DNA of 45,714 nucleotides. Origin: Actinomadura sp. GC306 (lineage in GTDB: Bacteria; Actinomycetota; Actinomycetes; Streptosporangiales; Streptosporangiaceae). Location: contig NZ_SMKM01000019.1 in the NCBI RefSeq assembly GCF_004348665.1, positions 1-45,714 on the forward strand, given 5' to 3'. The notes under the pieces were generated by a model. That model had not been told where the DNA came from. It did not search any database and saw only the letters and a program-made list of their open reading frames with translations. The position numbers and the translations under genes are program-made. Below, in pieces: positions 9,821 to 20,585 of the stretch (position 1 is its first letter; every line of letters starts with the position of its first letter).

Positions 9821-10446
9821 GGTGCGTCCTTGGCGCCGTCGCAGGGCGCGCCGGGCTCAGGGGTCTGCGGGCCCTTCACGAAGGCGCGGAGGAACTCGTC
9901 CACGCGCGGGTCGGCGGCGTCCTGCAGCTTGAGCTGCTTGCCCCAGGCGCTGAGCGCGATCGGGGAGTCCTGGGAGGGGTACGGGCTCATGAACGTGTAA
10001 TCGGTGCCGTTCACCCTGGTCTGGAGCGCCTGCAGCTGGTCGGCGGCGAGCCCCGGGCGGTAGGTGATCCAGACGGCGCCGTGCTCAAGGGAGTGCACCG
10101 CGTTCTCGTTGCGCAGCGGCGCCTCGTACACGCGGCCGTTGCAGTTCTGCCACGCGCCGTCGTGCTCGCCGCCCATCGGCGGGTCGGTCTCGTACTCGAC
10201 GCTGCCGGTCACGTGGTCGCGGCTCAGGTCGTCCTTGGTCACCAGCCCGGCGATCGACTCGTCGGCGGACGACCTCGACTGCATGAACGCGTAGCCGATG
10301 GCGACGAACGCCACGACGCCGATGACGGTGAAGAAGGCGATGGTGCCCCACGGCACCTGCCGCTGGGTGAGGACGTTCTTGGCGGGGGCCTTCTTGGCGG
10401 GGGTGCTCTTGGCGCGGGCGTTCCTGTTGCGGGCGCTCTTCGACAT
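9817..10446 (-). CDS. DUF3105 membrane-anchored protein
   Basis: Protein of 209 aa: basic Ala/Lys-rich N-terminus, one transmembrane helix (about 33-55), then an extracytoplasmic DUF3105 domain with PPMGGEHDGAWQNCNGRVYE, HSLEHGAVWITYRP and YPSQDSPIALSAWG. The conserved HSLEHG and paired Cys suggest metal or redox chemistry, but no function is established. Upstream of and coupled to DUF305; this pairing recurs in actinobacteria. ATG at 10446 follows a purine-rich AAGGAAA about 10 bases upstream. Confidence 0.9.
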   Translation of the reverse strand: MSKSARNRNARAKSTPAKKAPAKNVLTQRQVPWGTIAFFTVIGVVAFVAIGYAFMQSRSSADESIAGLVTKDDLSRDHVTGSVEYETDPPMGGEHDGAWQNCNGRVYEAPLRNENAVHSLEHGAVWITYRPGLAADQLQALQTRVNGTDYTFMSPYPSQDSPIALSAWGKQLKLQDAADPRVDEFLRAFVKGPQTPEPGAPCDGAKDAP

Positions 10447-10493
10447 GCGAGGGGTTTCCTTCCAGGGGGCTGGGTCCGGCTGTGCGTGACGTG

Positions 10494-10517
10494 CCGCGGC
10501 GCCGGGGGACGCCGCGG
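10494..10517 (-). terminator. Hairpin between small membrane gene and DUF3105
   Basis: CCGCGGCG (10494-10501) pairs perfectly with CGCCGCGG (10510-10517) across an 8-nt loop, inside the 90-base gap between two same-strand genes. Could be a partial terminator or an mRNA processing structure. Confidence 0.4.
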
Positions 10518-10536
10518 TGGCCTTGCGGCCGGTCGT

Positions 10537-10902
10537 CTACAGCCGGAGCACCTGGAGGGAGTGCCGGTGGAGGGGGACCCGCCTGCCTTCGGGCAGCCGG
10601 ACGACCGCCCAGCCGACCCGGGCGGGCAGCCGGAAGGCCGGGCGCCGCGTCCCGGCGGCGAGGCCGAGCAGGAGGAGGGTGAACAGGACGGCGAGGCACA
10701 GGCAGGCGTCCGGCGGGGTCTCCGGCCGCTCCTGCTGCGGTGGCGTGCGGTCCTGCAGCGGCGCGCTCACCGCCTGCTCGGTGCAGACGCGGGACACCGG
10801 CGCATGGCCCAGGCCGTAGCTGAAGGCCAGCCCGCCCACCACGAAGAGAATCACGAGCAGCCCGGCCGGCCCGTACCGACGCCGCGGGGTCGTACCGGAC
10901 AC
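10537..10902 (-). CDS. Hypothetical small membrane protein
   Basis: About 121 aa, not recognised. Two hydrophobic segments (roughly 13-35 and 65-85; the second is [18 protein letters not shown]), with a Pro/Gln/Glu-rich loop containing several Cys between them and an Arg-rich tail. GTG at 10902 is chosen because AGGAG (10914-10910) lies 7 bases upstream; GTG at 10908 would be too close to it. Directly upstream of DUF3105-DUF305 on the same strand, so probably the first gene of that set. Confidence 0.65.
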   Translation of the reverse strand: MSGTTPRRRYGPAGLLVILFVVGGLAFSYGLGHAPVSRVCTEQAVSAPLQDRTPPQQERPETPPDACLCLAVLFTLLLLGLAAGTRRPAFRLPARVGWAVVRLPEGRRVPLHRHSLQVLRL

Positions 10903-10991
10903 CGTCACGCTCCTGTATCTACACTCCGGGCTGTTCCAACGCGACACCGGGTTCCCGGGTTCCCGGGGCCGGGAGTGTCCGCCCCGCCGGA

Positions 10992-10997
10992 TACTGT
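10992..10997 (+). promoter_or_regulatory. Candidate -10 for a leaderless rarA mRNA
   Basis: TACTGT ends 6 bases before the rarA GTG, so transcription would begin at about the start codon. No clear -35 is visible and there is no Shine-Dalgarno. Confidence 0.4.
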
Positions 10998-11003
10998 CGG
11001 AGC

Positions 11004-12389
11004 GTGACCACGGGTGAGCCGGAGGGACTCTTCGACACGGAGGCGGGGGCGGCGCCGGAGCCCGCCGCGCCGCAGGCGCCGCCCGCCGCGGCCGGGCCGG
11101 GGGCCGGGCAGCCCCTCGCGGTGCGGATGCGTCCCCGCGCGCTGGACGAGGTCGTCGGCCAGGGGCACCTGCTCGGCGCCGGCACCCCCATCCGGCAGCT
11201 CGTCGACCGGGACGTGCCGATGTCGCTCGTCCTGTGGGGGCCGCCGGGCACCGGCAAGACGACCCTCGCCACGGTCGTCAGCCACGTCACCTCCCGGCGG
11301 TTCGTGGAGATCTCCGCCGTCAGCGACGGCGTCAAGCGCGTCCGCGCCGAGATCGACCTGGCCAAGCGCGAGCTGGGGATGACCGGGCGGCAGACCGTCC
11401 TGTTCGTGGACGAGGTCCACCGCTTCAACAAGGCGCAGCAGGACGCGCTCCTGCCCGCCGTCGAGAACCGCTGGGTCTCCTTCATCGGCGCCACCACCGA
11501 GAACCCGTTCTTCTCCGTCATCAGCCCGCTGCTGTCGCGGTCGCTGCTGCTCACCCTGGAGCCCCTCGGCGAGGAGGCGCTGCGCGAGGTGATCCACCGG
11601 GCGCTCGCCGACGAGCGCGGCCTCGGCGGGGCCGTCGCCCTCGACCAGGCGGCCGAGGACCACCTCGTCCGGCTGGCCGGCGGGGACGCCCGGCGCGCCC
11701 TCACCTACCTGGAGGCCGCCGCCCTGGTCGTCGAGGACGGCGCCGTGATCGACACCGGCGTCCTGGAGAAGGCCGTCGACCGGGCCGCCGTCCGCTACGA
11801 CCGCGAGGGCGACCAGCACTACGACGTCGTCAGCGCCTTCATCAAGAGCATCCGCGGCAGCGACGTCGACGCCGCGCTGCACTACCTGGCCCGCATGATC
11901 GAGGCCGGGGAGGACCCGCGCTTCATCGCCCGGCGGCTGATCGTCCACGCCAGCGAGGACATCGGCATGGCCGACCCGACCGCCCTGCAGACGGCGGTCG
12001 CCGCCGCGCAGGCGGTGGAGTTCGTCGGGCTGCCCGAGGCGCGCATCAACCTCGCCCAGGCGGTCATCCACCTGTCCCTCGCCCCCAAGTCCAACGCGGT
12101 GATCACGGCGGTGGACGGTGCGCTCGGCGACGTGCGCAAGGGCCTCGCCGGGCCCGTCCCCGGGCATCTGCGCGACGCGCACTACAAGGGCGCGGCGAAG
12201 ATCGGGCACGGGCAGGGCTACAAGTACGCCCACGACCACCCCGGCGGGGTCGTCCGGCAGCAGTACGCGCCCGACACCGTGGACGGACGGGAGTACTATC
12301 GCCCGACCAGGTACGGTGCCGAGTCCAGGTTCACCGAGGTGCTCGCGCGGATCCGCTCGGTCCTGCGCGGTACCGCGGACCGGCGCTGA
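11004..12389 (+). CDS. rarA: Replication-associated recombination protein A (MgsA/WRNIP1 family)
   Basis: AAA+ ATPase of 461 aa acting at stalled replication forks. After an Ala/Pro-rich N-terminus (about 1-38) come the clamp-loader-type fold [18 protein letters not shown], Walker [10 protein letters not shown], Walker [20 protein letters not shown], sensor 1 (IGATTENP) and the C-terminal MgsA oligomerisation domain ([27 protein letters not shown]). Length is normal for actinobacteria. Start GTG at 11004; leaderless. First gene of the long plus-strand series leading to alaS. Confidence 0.96.
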   Translation: MTTGEPEGLFDTEAGAAPEPAAPQAPPAAAGPGAGQPLAVRMRPRALDEVVGQGHLLGAGTPIRQLVDRDVPMSLVLWGPPGTGKTTLATVVSHVTSRRFVEISAVSDGVKRVRAEIDLAKRELGMTGRQTVLFVDEVHRFNKAQQDALLPAVENRWVSFIGATTENPFFSVISPLLSRSLLLTLEPLGEEALREVIHRALADERGLGGAVALDQAAEDHLVRLAGGDARRALTYLEAAALVVEDGAVIDTGVLEKAVDRAAVRYDREGDQHYDVVSAFIKSIRGSDVDAALHYLARMIEAGEDPRFIARRLIVHASEDIGMADPTALQTAVAAAQAVEFVGLPEARINLAQAVIHLSLAPKSNAVITAVDGALGDVRKGLAGPVPGHLRDAHYKGAAKIGHGQGYKYAHDHPGGVVRQQYAPDTVDGREYYRPTRYGAESRFTEVLARIRSVLRGTADRR

Positions 12390-12500
12390 CCGGAACCCGA
12401 CCCGCCCGGTGGTCCCGGCATGTGGGGCGGCTGACCGGTAAGGTCTGTCACTGGCCACATGTCCGGCTCCGAGCCGAACTCACGCGAACGGAAAGCCCTG

Positions 12501-12911
12501 ATGCTCACTGGTGGACAGCTGGCAGGTCTCATCGTGGCGGTGTTCTGGGCGGTGCTCGTCACGTTCATCGCGCTCACCCTGCTGCGGCTCTCCCGCCTCC
12601 TCGGCGAGGCGACCAAGGTCGTCCACGACATCGGCGACCAGGCGGGCCCGCTGATGAACGACATGACCCGGACGGTCAAGCGCGCCAACGAGCAGCTCGG
12701 CCGCACCGACGTCATCACCAAGCAGGTGGCCGGCGTCACCCAGAACGTCTCCGCCGTCACCACCGTCATGACGTCGGTGGTCGGCGGCCCGCTGGTGAAG
12801 GCCGCCGCGTTCTCCTACGGGGTGCGCAAGGCCCTCGGCGGGCGCGACGGCGACGCCGATCCGGGCAGGCCGCAGCTGCAGGCGCGCTCCTCGGGCAGGG
12901 GACGCGGATGA
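12501..12911 (+). CDS. DUF948 membrane protein
   Basis: Protein of 136 aa with one N-terminal transmembrane helix (LAGLIVAVFWAVLVTFIALTLL) followed by a helical region with heptad-like Val/Ala spacing, typical of DUF948. Function unknown; linked to alaS in many actinobacteria. I choose ATG at 12501 (GGAAAG at 12490-12495) because family members begin right at the membrane helix; ATG at 12459 is the alternative. The stop overlaps the next start as ATGA. Confidence 0.87.
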   Translation: MLTGGQLAGLIVAVFWAVLVTFIALTLLRLSRLLGEATKVVHDIGDQAGPLMNDMTRTVKRANEQLGRTDVITKQVAGVTQNVSAVTTVMTSVVGGPLVKAAAFSYGVRKALGGRDGDADPGRPQLQARSSGRGRG

Positions 12912-13237
12912 GGCGGCTGTTCTGGGTCTCGGTCGGGGCGGGCGCGGGCGTCTACGTCTCGCACCGCGTCAAGCGCCGCGTCGAGCGGATCGCGCGCGCC
13001 TGGTCCCCCGAGGGGGTCGCCGCGCGGGCGGTGTCCACCGGGCAGGGCGCGAGCGAGCGGTTGAGGCTTTTCGCCTCCGACGTGCGTACCGAGATGCGTG
13101 CCCGTGAAGAGGAGTTGCGCGAGGCCGTCCGCATGGACCAGGCTCCGCCGGACGCCGAGCAGCCCGGCCGGCGCCGGGTGCTCAAGGCGCGATACACGAT
13201 CATCGACAACGCCGATAACGACAAGGATGGCCACTGA
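12908..13237 (+). CDS. DUF6167-like small protein
   Basis: Protein of 109 aa beginning [21 protein letters not shown]: a short hydrophobic N-terminus, then an amphipathic, charge-rich helix ([25 protein letters not shown]). Resembles the protein family found between DUF948 and alaS in Streptomyces and relatives; no function known. Overlaps DUF948 by ATGA, and its stop lies one base before the alaS ATG, so the three are very likely co-translated. Confidence 0.8.
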   Translation: MRRLFWVSVGAGAGVYVSHRVKRRVERIARAWSPEGVAARAVSTGQGASERLRLFASDVRTEMRAREEELREAVRMDQAPPDAEQPGRRRVLKARYTIIDNADNDKDGH

Positions 13238-13238
13238 T

Positions 13239-15908
<2,670 letters not shown>

Positions 15909-15964
15909 TCCCCGCACATCGGGGTAGAGCGACCGGGGGCGAAGCGACGACACCCGCACAGGGC

Positions 15965-16010
15965 GCGCCGGGGAGGCGCCCGCAGCCGCTGAGCGGAGCG
16001 AGGCCATGAG
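15965..16010 (+). repeat. 46-bp direct repeat, copy 1 (alaS-ruvX spacer)
   Basis: Matches 16087-16132 at 42 of 46 positions. Copy 1 contains an ATG at 16006 at the place where copy 2 holds the ruvX start codon. The stretch between the copies is rich in GAGCG-type purine words. Confidence 0.85.
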
Positions 16011-16131
16011 CGCGGAGGGCGCGGCGCCGGCTGGACTGAGGAGCGCGCGGAGCGACGAAGGAGTGAGCACGCGACGAGGGAGGCCGGTGCCGGGAAGGCG
16101 CCCGGAGCCGCTGAGCGGAGCGAAGCCATGA
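16006..16131 (+). other. 41-codon open frame ending on the ruvX start
   Basis: ATG at 16006 opens a frame whose TGA (16129-16131) overlaps the ruvX ATG as ATGA. The predicted peptide is Arg/Gly/Pro/Glu-rich and unrecognised. It has no good Shine-Dalgarno; it may be no more than a by-product of the duplicated spacer, or it may couple translation into ruvX. Confidence 0.2.
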
Positions 16132-16132
16132 G
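16087..16132 (+). repeat. 46-bp direct repeat, copy 2, spanning the ruvX start
   Basis: Second copy of the repeat (4 mismatches to 15965-16010); its 3' end carries the ruvX ATG at 16128-16130. Confidence 0.85.
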
Positions 16133-16586
16133 AAACGGCGTCCGGCTGGGGGTGGATGTGGGGAGCGTGCGGGTCGGGGTCGCGCGGTGCGATCCCGGCG
16201 GCGTGCTCGCCACCCCCCTGGAGACCGTGAAGAGCGGCAAGGGCGACGTCGACCGGCTGGTGGAGCTGGTCGCCGAGTACGAGGCGGTCGAGGTCGTCGT
16301 GGGCCTGCCGACGTCCCTGTCGGGCCGGGAGGGCCCGGCGGCGGAGGCGGCGCGCAGGTTCGCGGCCCGGCTCGCGGACCGGCTGCCCCCCGGGACGGTC
16401 CGGCTGCACGACGAGAGGCTCACCACCGTCACGGCCGAGAGCGGCCTGCGGGCGGGGGGAGTGCACGGGAAGGCGCGCCGCAAGGTCGTCGACCAGGCCG
16501 CCGCGGCGGTGCTGCTCCAGGCGGCCCTCGACGCGGAACGATTGACGGGAAGCCCCCCAGGAGAGATCGTCCGGGGGAGCTCATGA
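16128..16586 (+). CDS. ruvX: Holliday junction resolvase-like protein (RuvX/YqgF)
   Basis: RNase H-fold protein of 152 aa. Motifs: GVDVGSVRVGVA (first catalytic Asp), VVGLPTSLSGREGP, HDERLTTVTAE (catalytic Glu) and VVDQAAAAVLLQ (third acidic). Roles proposed for the family are 16S rRNA 5'-end maturation and DNA junction processing. Start ATG at 16128 lies within a duplicated spacer. The stop overlaps the mltG start (ATGA). Confidence 0.93.
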   Translation: MRNGVRLGVDVGSVRVGVARCDPGGVLATPLETVKSGKGDVDRLVELVAEYEAVEVVVGLPTSLSGREGPAAEAARRFAARLADRLPPGTVRLHDERLTTVTAESGLRAGGVHGKARRKVVDQAAAAVLLQAALDAERLTGSPPGEIVRGSS

Positions 16587-17758
16587 ACGACTTGGACCTT
16601 TTTTCGGACCCGTACGACGACCCGTACGGCGACGGGCGGCCGCCGCCGGAGGAACGGCCGGGCGGCAAGGACAAGCGGCGCACCCGCAAGCAGCAGAAGC
16701 GCCGCAGGCGCAACGGCCGGGCCGCGGCGCTGTTCGCGATGGCGTTCCTGGTGGCGATCTTCGGTACCGGCGGCGTGCTCGGCTACGCGTGGCTCGACGA
16801 CAAGTGGAACCCCCCCGACTACGCCGGTCAGGGCACGGGCAGCGTCACGGTCCAGATCAAGGACGGCGCCAGCGGCGCGGTGATCGGCAAGGCGCTGGAG
16901 GAGCACGAGGTCGTCAAGAGCTCCCGCGCGTTCGTCAAGGTGTTCCAGACGGAGACGCGCGCGTCCAGCATCCAGCCGGGCTTCTACCAGATGCGGCAGC
17001 GGATGTCGTCCGCGGCGGCGATGGCGCTGCTGCTGGACCCGAAGTCGCGCGCCGACACCCAGATCACGATCCCGGAGGGCCGGCGGGCCGTCGAGGTCTT
17101 CGAGCTGCTGGCCAAGAAGACCGGCATCCCGGTGAAGGAGTTCGAGGCGGCCGCGAAGAAGCCGGAGGGCCTCGGCCTCCCGCCGTACGCGAACAACAGG
17201 GTGGAGGGCTACCTCTTCCCGGGCCGCTACGACCTCGACCCGAACGGCTCGGCGGGGCAGATCCTCAAGCAGATGGTGGACCGCTTCAACGAGCAGGCGG
17301 AGAGCGACGACCTCATCGGCAAGGCGCGCGAGGCGGGGATGAAGCCGGGGACGGTCGTCACGCTGGCCAGCCTCATCCAGGCGGAGGGCGCCCGGCCGAG
17401 CGACCTGCCGAAGGTCTCCCGGGTGATCTACAACCGGGTCGACCAGGACATGCCGCTGCAGTTCGACAGCACGGTCGTGTACGCGCTCGGCAAGCGGACG
17501 CTCACGGTGACCAACGAGGACCTCAAGTACGACTCGCGGTACAACACCTACAAGTACAAGGGGCTGCCGCCGGGGCCGATCGGCAACCCGGGCAGCGCGG
17601 CGATGGAGGCGGCGCTGAACCCCAAGCCCGGGCCGTGGCTGTTCTTCGTCACCACCGACCCGGACCGCGGGATCACCAAGTTCGCCGCCACCTACGAGCA
17701 GCAGCTGGAGCTGGAGAAGGAGTTCCGGGCCTGGCAGCGGGAGAACCCGGGCAACTGA
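16583..17758 (+). CDS. mltG: Endolytic murein transglycosylase MltG
   Basis: Protein of 391 aa that cleaves nascent peptidoglycan strands. Acidic then Lys/Arg-rich cytoplasmic N-terminus (about 1-50), one transmembrane helix (about 51-72), a LysM-like region and the YceG catalytic domain (IPEGRRAVEVFELLAKKTG, VEGYLFPGRYDL, VIYNRV, LQFDSTVVYALG, YNTYKYKGLPPGPIGNPG). In the catalytic-site segment ASLIQAEG, Gln266 stands at the first of the two positions where E. coli MltG has Glu (ASIVEKE), and Glu268 fills the second. Coupled to ruvX by an ATGA overlap; aroE follows. Confidence 0.95.
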   Translation: MNDLDLFSDPYDDPYGDGRPPPEERPGGKDKRRTRKQQKRRRRNGRAAALFAMAFLVAIFGTGGVLGYAWLDDKWNPPDYAGQGTGSVTVQIKDGASGAVIGKALEEHEVVKSSRAFVKVFQTETRASSIQPGFYQMRQRMSSAAAMALLLDPKSRADTQITIPEGRRAVEVFELLAKKTGIPVKEFEAAAKKPEGLGLPPYANNRVEGYLFPGRYDLDPNGSAGQILKQMVDRFNEQAESDDLIGKAREAGMKPGTVVTLASLIQAEGARPSDLPKVSRVIYNRVDQDMPLQFDSTVVYALGKRTLTVTNEDLKYDSRYNTYKYKGLPPGPIGNPGSAAMEAALNPKPGPWLFFVTTDPDRGITKFAATYEQQLELEKEFRAWQRENPGN

Positions 17759-17773
17759 TCCGAGGGAGTGACG

Positions 17774-18625
17774 GTGGGGGAGACGGCCCGGCGGGCCGCC
17801 GTACTGGGCGCGCCGATCGCGCATTCGCTGTCGCCGGTGCTGCACCGCGCGGCGTACGCGGCGATGGGACTGGACGCCTGGTCCTACGCGGCGGTCGAGT
17901 GCGATGAGGGCGGCCTGGCGGGGCTGCTGGACGGCCTCGGGCCCGAATGGGCGGGCCTGTCGCTGACCATGCCCTTGAAACGCGTCGCGCTGGACCTGGT
18001 GGACACGGTGTCGGACCTGGCGGTGAAGGTCGGCGGCGTCAACACGATCGTGCTGCGGGACGGGCGGCGCCACGGCGACAACACCGACGTGCACGGCATG
18101 GTGGCGGCGCTGACCGAGGCGGGTGTCACGGTCGGCGGGCCGGACGCCGGAGCGGTGGTGCTGGGCGGGGGCGCGACCGCCGCGTCCGCGCTCGCCGCCC
18201 TCGCCGCGCTCGGCGCGGCCGAGGCGGTGCTCGCGGTGCGCACGCCGGAGCGCGCCGCCGAGACCGTGCGGGTCGGGGAGCGGTTCGGGCTCGCGGTCAA
18301 GGTCGGCACGCTCGACCGGGTGGCCGGGGAACTCCCGGCGGCCGGGCTGGTGGTGTCGACGCTGCCGGGTCGGGCGGCGGACGCGTTCGCCGCCCCGGTC
18401 GCCGCGTCGGGCGCCGCCCTGTTCGACGTCGTGTACGCGCCGTGGCCCACGGCGCTCGCGACGGCGGTCGAGAAGGCCGGCGGGACGGTCGTGGGCGGCT
18501 TTCCGATGCTGCTGCACCAGGCGGTCCGGCAGGTGGCGCTGATGACCGGCCGCGACGACGTGCCCGTGGCGGCGATGCGCGCCGCCGGGGAGGCGGAACT
18601 GGCCCGCCGGGCGCGCCTGGCGTGA
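17774..18625 (+). CDS. aroE: Shikimate dehydrogenase (NADP+)
   Basis: About 283 aa; reduces 3-dehydroshikimate to shikimate in the aromatic amino acid pathway. Substrate site motif IAHSLSPVLHRAAY and catalytic Lys in LTMPLKRVAL; GGVNTIV and DNTDVHG complete the active site; a Rossmann region (VVLGGGATAASAL) binds the cofactor; C-terminal GGFPMLLHQAVRQ. GTG at 17774 is preferred over GTG at 17768 because AGGGAG (17763-17768) lies 5 bases upstream. The Rossmann segment has GGGAT rather than the usual GxGGxx. Last gene of the series; a gap of about 550 bases follows. Confidence 0.93.
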   Translation: MGETARRAAVLGAPIAHSLSPVLHRAAYAAMGLDAWSYAAVECDEGGLAGLLDGLGPEWAGLSLTMPLKRVALDLVDTVSDLAVKVGGVNTIVLRDGRRHGDNTDVHGMVAALTEAGVTVGGPDAGAVVLGGGATAASALAALAALGAAEAVLAVRTPERAAETVRVGERFGLAVKVGTLDRVAGELPAAGLVVSTLPGRAADAFAAPVAASGAALFDVVYAPWPTALATAVEKAGGTVVGGFPMLLHQAVRQVALMTGRDDVPVAAMRAAGEAELARRARLA

Positions 18626-18900
18626 GCCCGGTCAGGGCGCGGAGGACGGCGGCCCGCGCGGGGTGCGGCGCCGCCGCCTGCGCGCCACCGGGCCGGCGGC
18701 CGGCGGTGCGGCAGCAGCCCGCTCAGCGGCACGTCCCGGGCGTGCGCGCGCTGACTGCAGCCCGAGCGGTGCCCCTCGTCACCCGCCCCGGGAATGCACC
18801 GGCGGCCCGGCATGTTGACGAGGTGGCGTACCTCACGCGGACCGGCCGCGAATCCGCGGGATCGCAGGCCGCCGACCGGGGCCATGCGGTCCCCGCGGAT
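18626..18900. other. Non-coding stretch between aroE and infC leader
   Basis: Frames here are short, Arg/Ala/Gly-rich and unlike known proteins; I see no gene. Confidence 0.5.
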
Positions 18901-18902
18901 GG

Positions 18903-18908
18903 TAATGT
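18903..18908 (+). promoter_or_regulatory. Candidate -10 of the infC-rpmI-rplT operon
   Basis: TAATGT in GC-rich surroundings, without a good -35 at 17 bp. It would give a leader of about 260 nt before infC. Confidence 0.35.
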
Positions 18909-18978
18909 GGTTGGCCGACCGGCCCTGTGCGCGCGGCACCTGCTCGTGCGGACGGGGCGCTCTAAGCGGAGGCCACCT

Positions 18979-19007
18979 CCCACCTGACCGGCCTGGAGGC
19001 CGGTGGG
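18979..19007 (+). promoter_or_regulatory. infC leader hairpin
   Basis: CCCACC (18979-18984) pairs with GGTGGG (19002-19007), with further GGCC/GGCC pairing inside around a TGGA loop. Lies about 170 nt upstream of infC in the presumed leader. Confidence 0.5.
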
Positions 19008-19086
19008 TCCTCGGTCCGGCGAACGGGCTCCGTGCCCGTCGCGCCGTCGTCCTCGGACGGCTCCGCCGTCCAGGAGACCGAAGGTG

Positions 19087-19115
19087 GCCCCGTGCGTGAG
19101 TCGTACGGGGCTTTT
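19087..19115 (+). terminator. Terminator-like hairpin in the infC leader (possible attenuator)
   Basis: GCCCCGT (19087-19093) pairs with ACGGGGC (19105-19111), extended by an inner CG/CG pair, and is followed directly by TTTTC. The tract of four T is rare in this genome. It sits upstream of infC and downstream of the presumed promoter, as an attenuator would. Confidence 0.6.
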
Positions 19116-19166
19116 CTCGTGGAAGCCTCGGGGTACGACCGGTCCAACGAACTTGAGAACGGCCCC

Positions 19167-19180
19167 AAGGAGGTCCCATC
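19167..19180 (+). promoter_or_regulatory. infC ribosome binding site and AUC start codon
   Basis: AAGGAGGT (19167-19174), an almost perfect anti-16S match, is followed by ATC at 19178-19180 in frame with infC. The encoded residues [17 protein letters not shown] are the conserved IF3 N-terminus, so initiation at a non-canonical codon is strongly indicated. Confidence 0.8.
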
Positions 19181-19726
19181 AGCGCCGAACCGCGTATCAA
19201 CGACCGCATTCGCGTGCCCGAGGTCCGGCTCGTCGGCCCGAACGGCGAACAGGTGGGCATAGTGCCCATCGCCAAGGCCCTTGAGATCGCGCGTGAGTCG
19301 GACCTCGACCTCGTCGAGGTCGCGCCCACCGCGCGGCCGCCCGTCGCCCGGCTCATGGACTACGGCAAGTTCAAGTACGAGTCCGCGATGAAGGCACGTG
19401 AGGCGCGGAAGAACCAGGCGCACACGGTCATCAAGGAGATCAAGCTCCGCCCGAAGATCGACCCGCACGACTACGAGACCAAGAAGGGTCACGTGGTGCG
19501 GTTCCTGAAGGCCGGGGACAAGGTGAAGGTCACGATCATGTTCCGCGGTCGTGAGCAGTCCCGCCCCGAGCTCGGCTACCGGCTGCTGCAGCGGCTCGCC
19601 GACGATGTCGAGGAGCTCGGCTTCGTCGAGTCGCGGCCCAAGCAGGACGGCCGGAACATGATCATGGTGATCGGTCCGCACAAGAAGAAGACGGCCCGCG
19701 GGCAGGAGGCCGAGAGCACCGCCTGA
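19178..19726 (+). CDS. infC: Translation initiation factor IF-3
   Basis: IF3 binds the 30S subunit and checks the start codon and initiator tRNA. 182 aa from ATC at 19178. N-domain ([30 protein letters not shown]), helical linker ([20 protein letters not shown]) and C-domain ([41 protein letters not shown]). The first canonical start, GTG at 19214, would remove 12 conserved residues and has no Shine-Dalgarno. E. coli infC uses AUU to autoregulate; the same logic is inferred here. Heads infC-rpmI-rplT. Confidence 0.95.
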   Translation: MSAEPRINDRIRVPEVRLVGPNGEQVGIVPIAKALEIARESDLDLVEVAPTARPPVARLMDYGKFKYESAMKAREARKNQAHTVIKEIKLRPKIDPHDYETKKGHVVRFLKAGDKVKVTIMFRGREQSRPELGYRLLQRLADDVEELGFVESRPKQDGRNMIMVIGPHKKKTARGQEAESTA

Positions 19727-19763
19727 CGGCCGTTCGGGACCGGCCACGCGGCGGCCCCGGACT

Positions 19764-19793
19764 CCGCGACCTCGCGCCTGAGCGGGGTCGCGG
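19764..19793 (+). promoter_or_regulatory. Strong hairpin between infC and rpmI
   Basis: CCGCGACC (19764-19771) pairs perfectly with GGTCGCGG (19786-19793); CGC/GCG continues inside the 14-nt loop. No T tract. Could modulate read-through into rpmI-rplT or act in L20-type feedback; a TACATT at 19800-19805 might be a -10 for a second promoter. Confidence 0.45.
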
Positions 19794-19909
19794 CGCACGT
19801 ACATTGATGCCTGACCTGGCGTGTCCACGGAACCTCGTGCGATACGCCGATCAGGCGCGCTCCCATGCGTCCGGCACGGGAGCCGGGAAAGAAGGAGACG
19901 ACGGCGACC

Positions 19910-20104
19910 ATGCCGAAGACCAAGACGCACAGCGGTGCCAAGAAGCGCTTCAAGGTGACCGGCTCCGGCAAGGTGATGCGCCGCCGCGCCAACAAGAACC
20001 ACCTGCTCGAGCACAAGTCGTCCAAGCGGACGCGGCGGCTCGACGGCCCGGCCGTGGTGGCCGACGCCGACGCGAAGAACATCAAGAAGCTGCTGCGCAA
20101 GTAG
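19910..20104 (+). CDS. rpmI: 50S ribosomal protein L35 (bL35)
   Basis: 64 aa, highly basic: [20 protein letters not shown] then [14 protein letters not shown], the standard L35 pattern. ATG at 19910 is the family start; AAGGAG (19892-19897) is 12 bases upstream. An in-frame ATG at 19865 would add 15 unsupported residues. Lies between infC and rplT as in most bacteria. Confidence 0.97.
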   Translation: MPKTKTHSGAKKRFKVTGSGKVMRRRANKNHLLEHKSSKRTRRLDGPAVVADADAKNIKKLLRK

Positions 20105-20173
20105 CCCTCGACCTGCAACATCAGCGACCGGCCGAGGCTGGCATGGCCCCGGCCCCCACGAAGGAGTCAGCAC

Positions 20174-20551
20174 GTGGCACGCGTGAAGCGGGCGGTCAAC
20201 GCCGCCAAGAAGCGTCGGGTCGTCCTGGAGCGGTCGAGCGGCTACCGCGGTCAGCGTTCGCGCCTGTACCGCAAGGCCAAGGAGCAGCAGCTCCACTCGA
20301 TGACCTACGCGTTCCGGGACCGCAAGGACCGCAAGGGCCAGTTCCGCCGGCTGTGGATCCAGCGGATCAACGCCGCGGCCCGCGCCAACGGGATCACCTA
20401 CAACCGGTTCATCCAGGGCCTGAAGGCCGCCGAGATCGAGGTCGACCGCCGCATGCTCGCCGAGCTGGCCGTCAACGACCCGGCGGCGTTCACCGCGCTG
20501 GTCGAGGTGGCCAAGGGCGCGCTTCCGGTCGAGGGCTCGGAGGCCGCCTGA
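20174..20551 (+). CDS. rplT: 50S ribosomal protein L20 (bL20)
   Basis: 125 aa: [61 protein letters not shown], all diagnostic of L20, which binds 23S rRNA early in 50S assembly and in some bacteria represses its own operon. GTG start at 20174 with AAGGAG about 8 bases upstream. Third gene of infC-rpmI-rplT; followed after 34 bases by the rRNA methyltransferase. Confidence 0.97.
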   Translation: MARVKRAVNAAKKRRVVLERSSGYRGQRSRLYRKAKEQQLHSMTYAFRDRKDRKGQFRRLWIQRINAAARANGITYNRFIQGLKAAEIEVDRRMLAELAVNDPAAFTALVEVAKGALPVEGSEAA

Positions 20552-20585
20552 TCCCGCGCCCCGGGCGACAGGCGATTACAGCGAT

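Noticed and set aside
18723..18983. 86-aa minus-strand frame between aroE and infC
   Set aside because: Low-complexity Arg/Ala/Thr-rich, no start signal, no recognisable family.
19214..19726. infC starting at GTG 19214
   Set aside because: Drops the conserved RINDRI region and has no Shine-Dalgarno; ATC at 19178 fits both.
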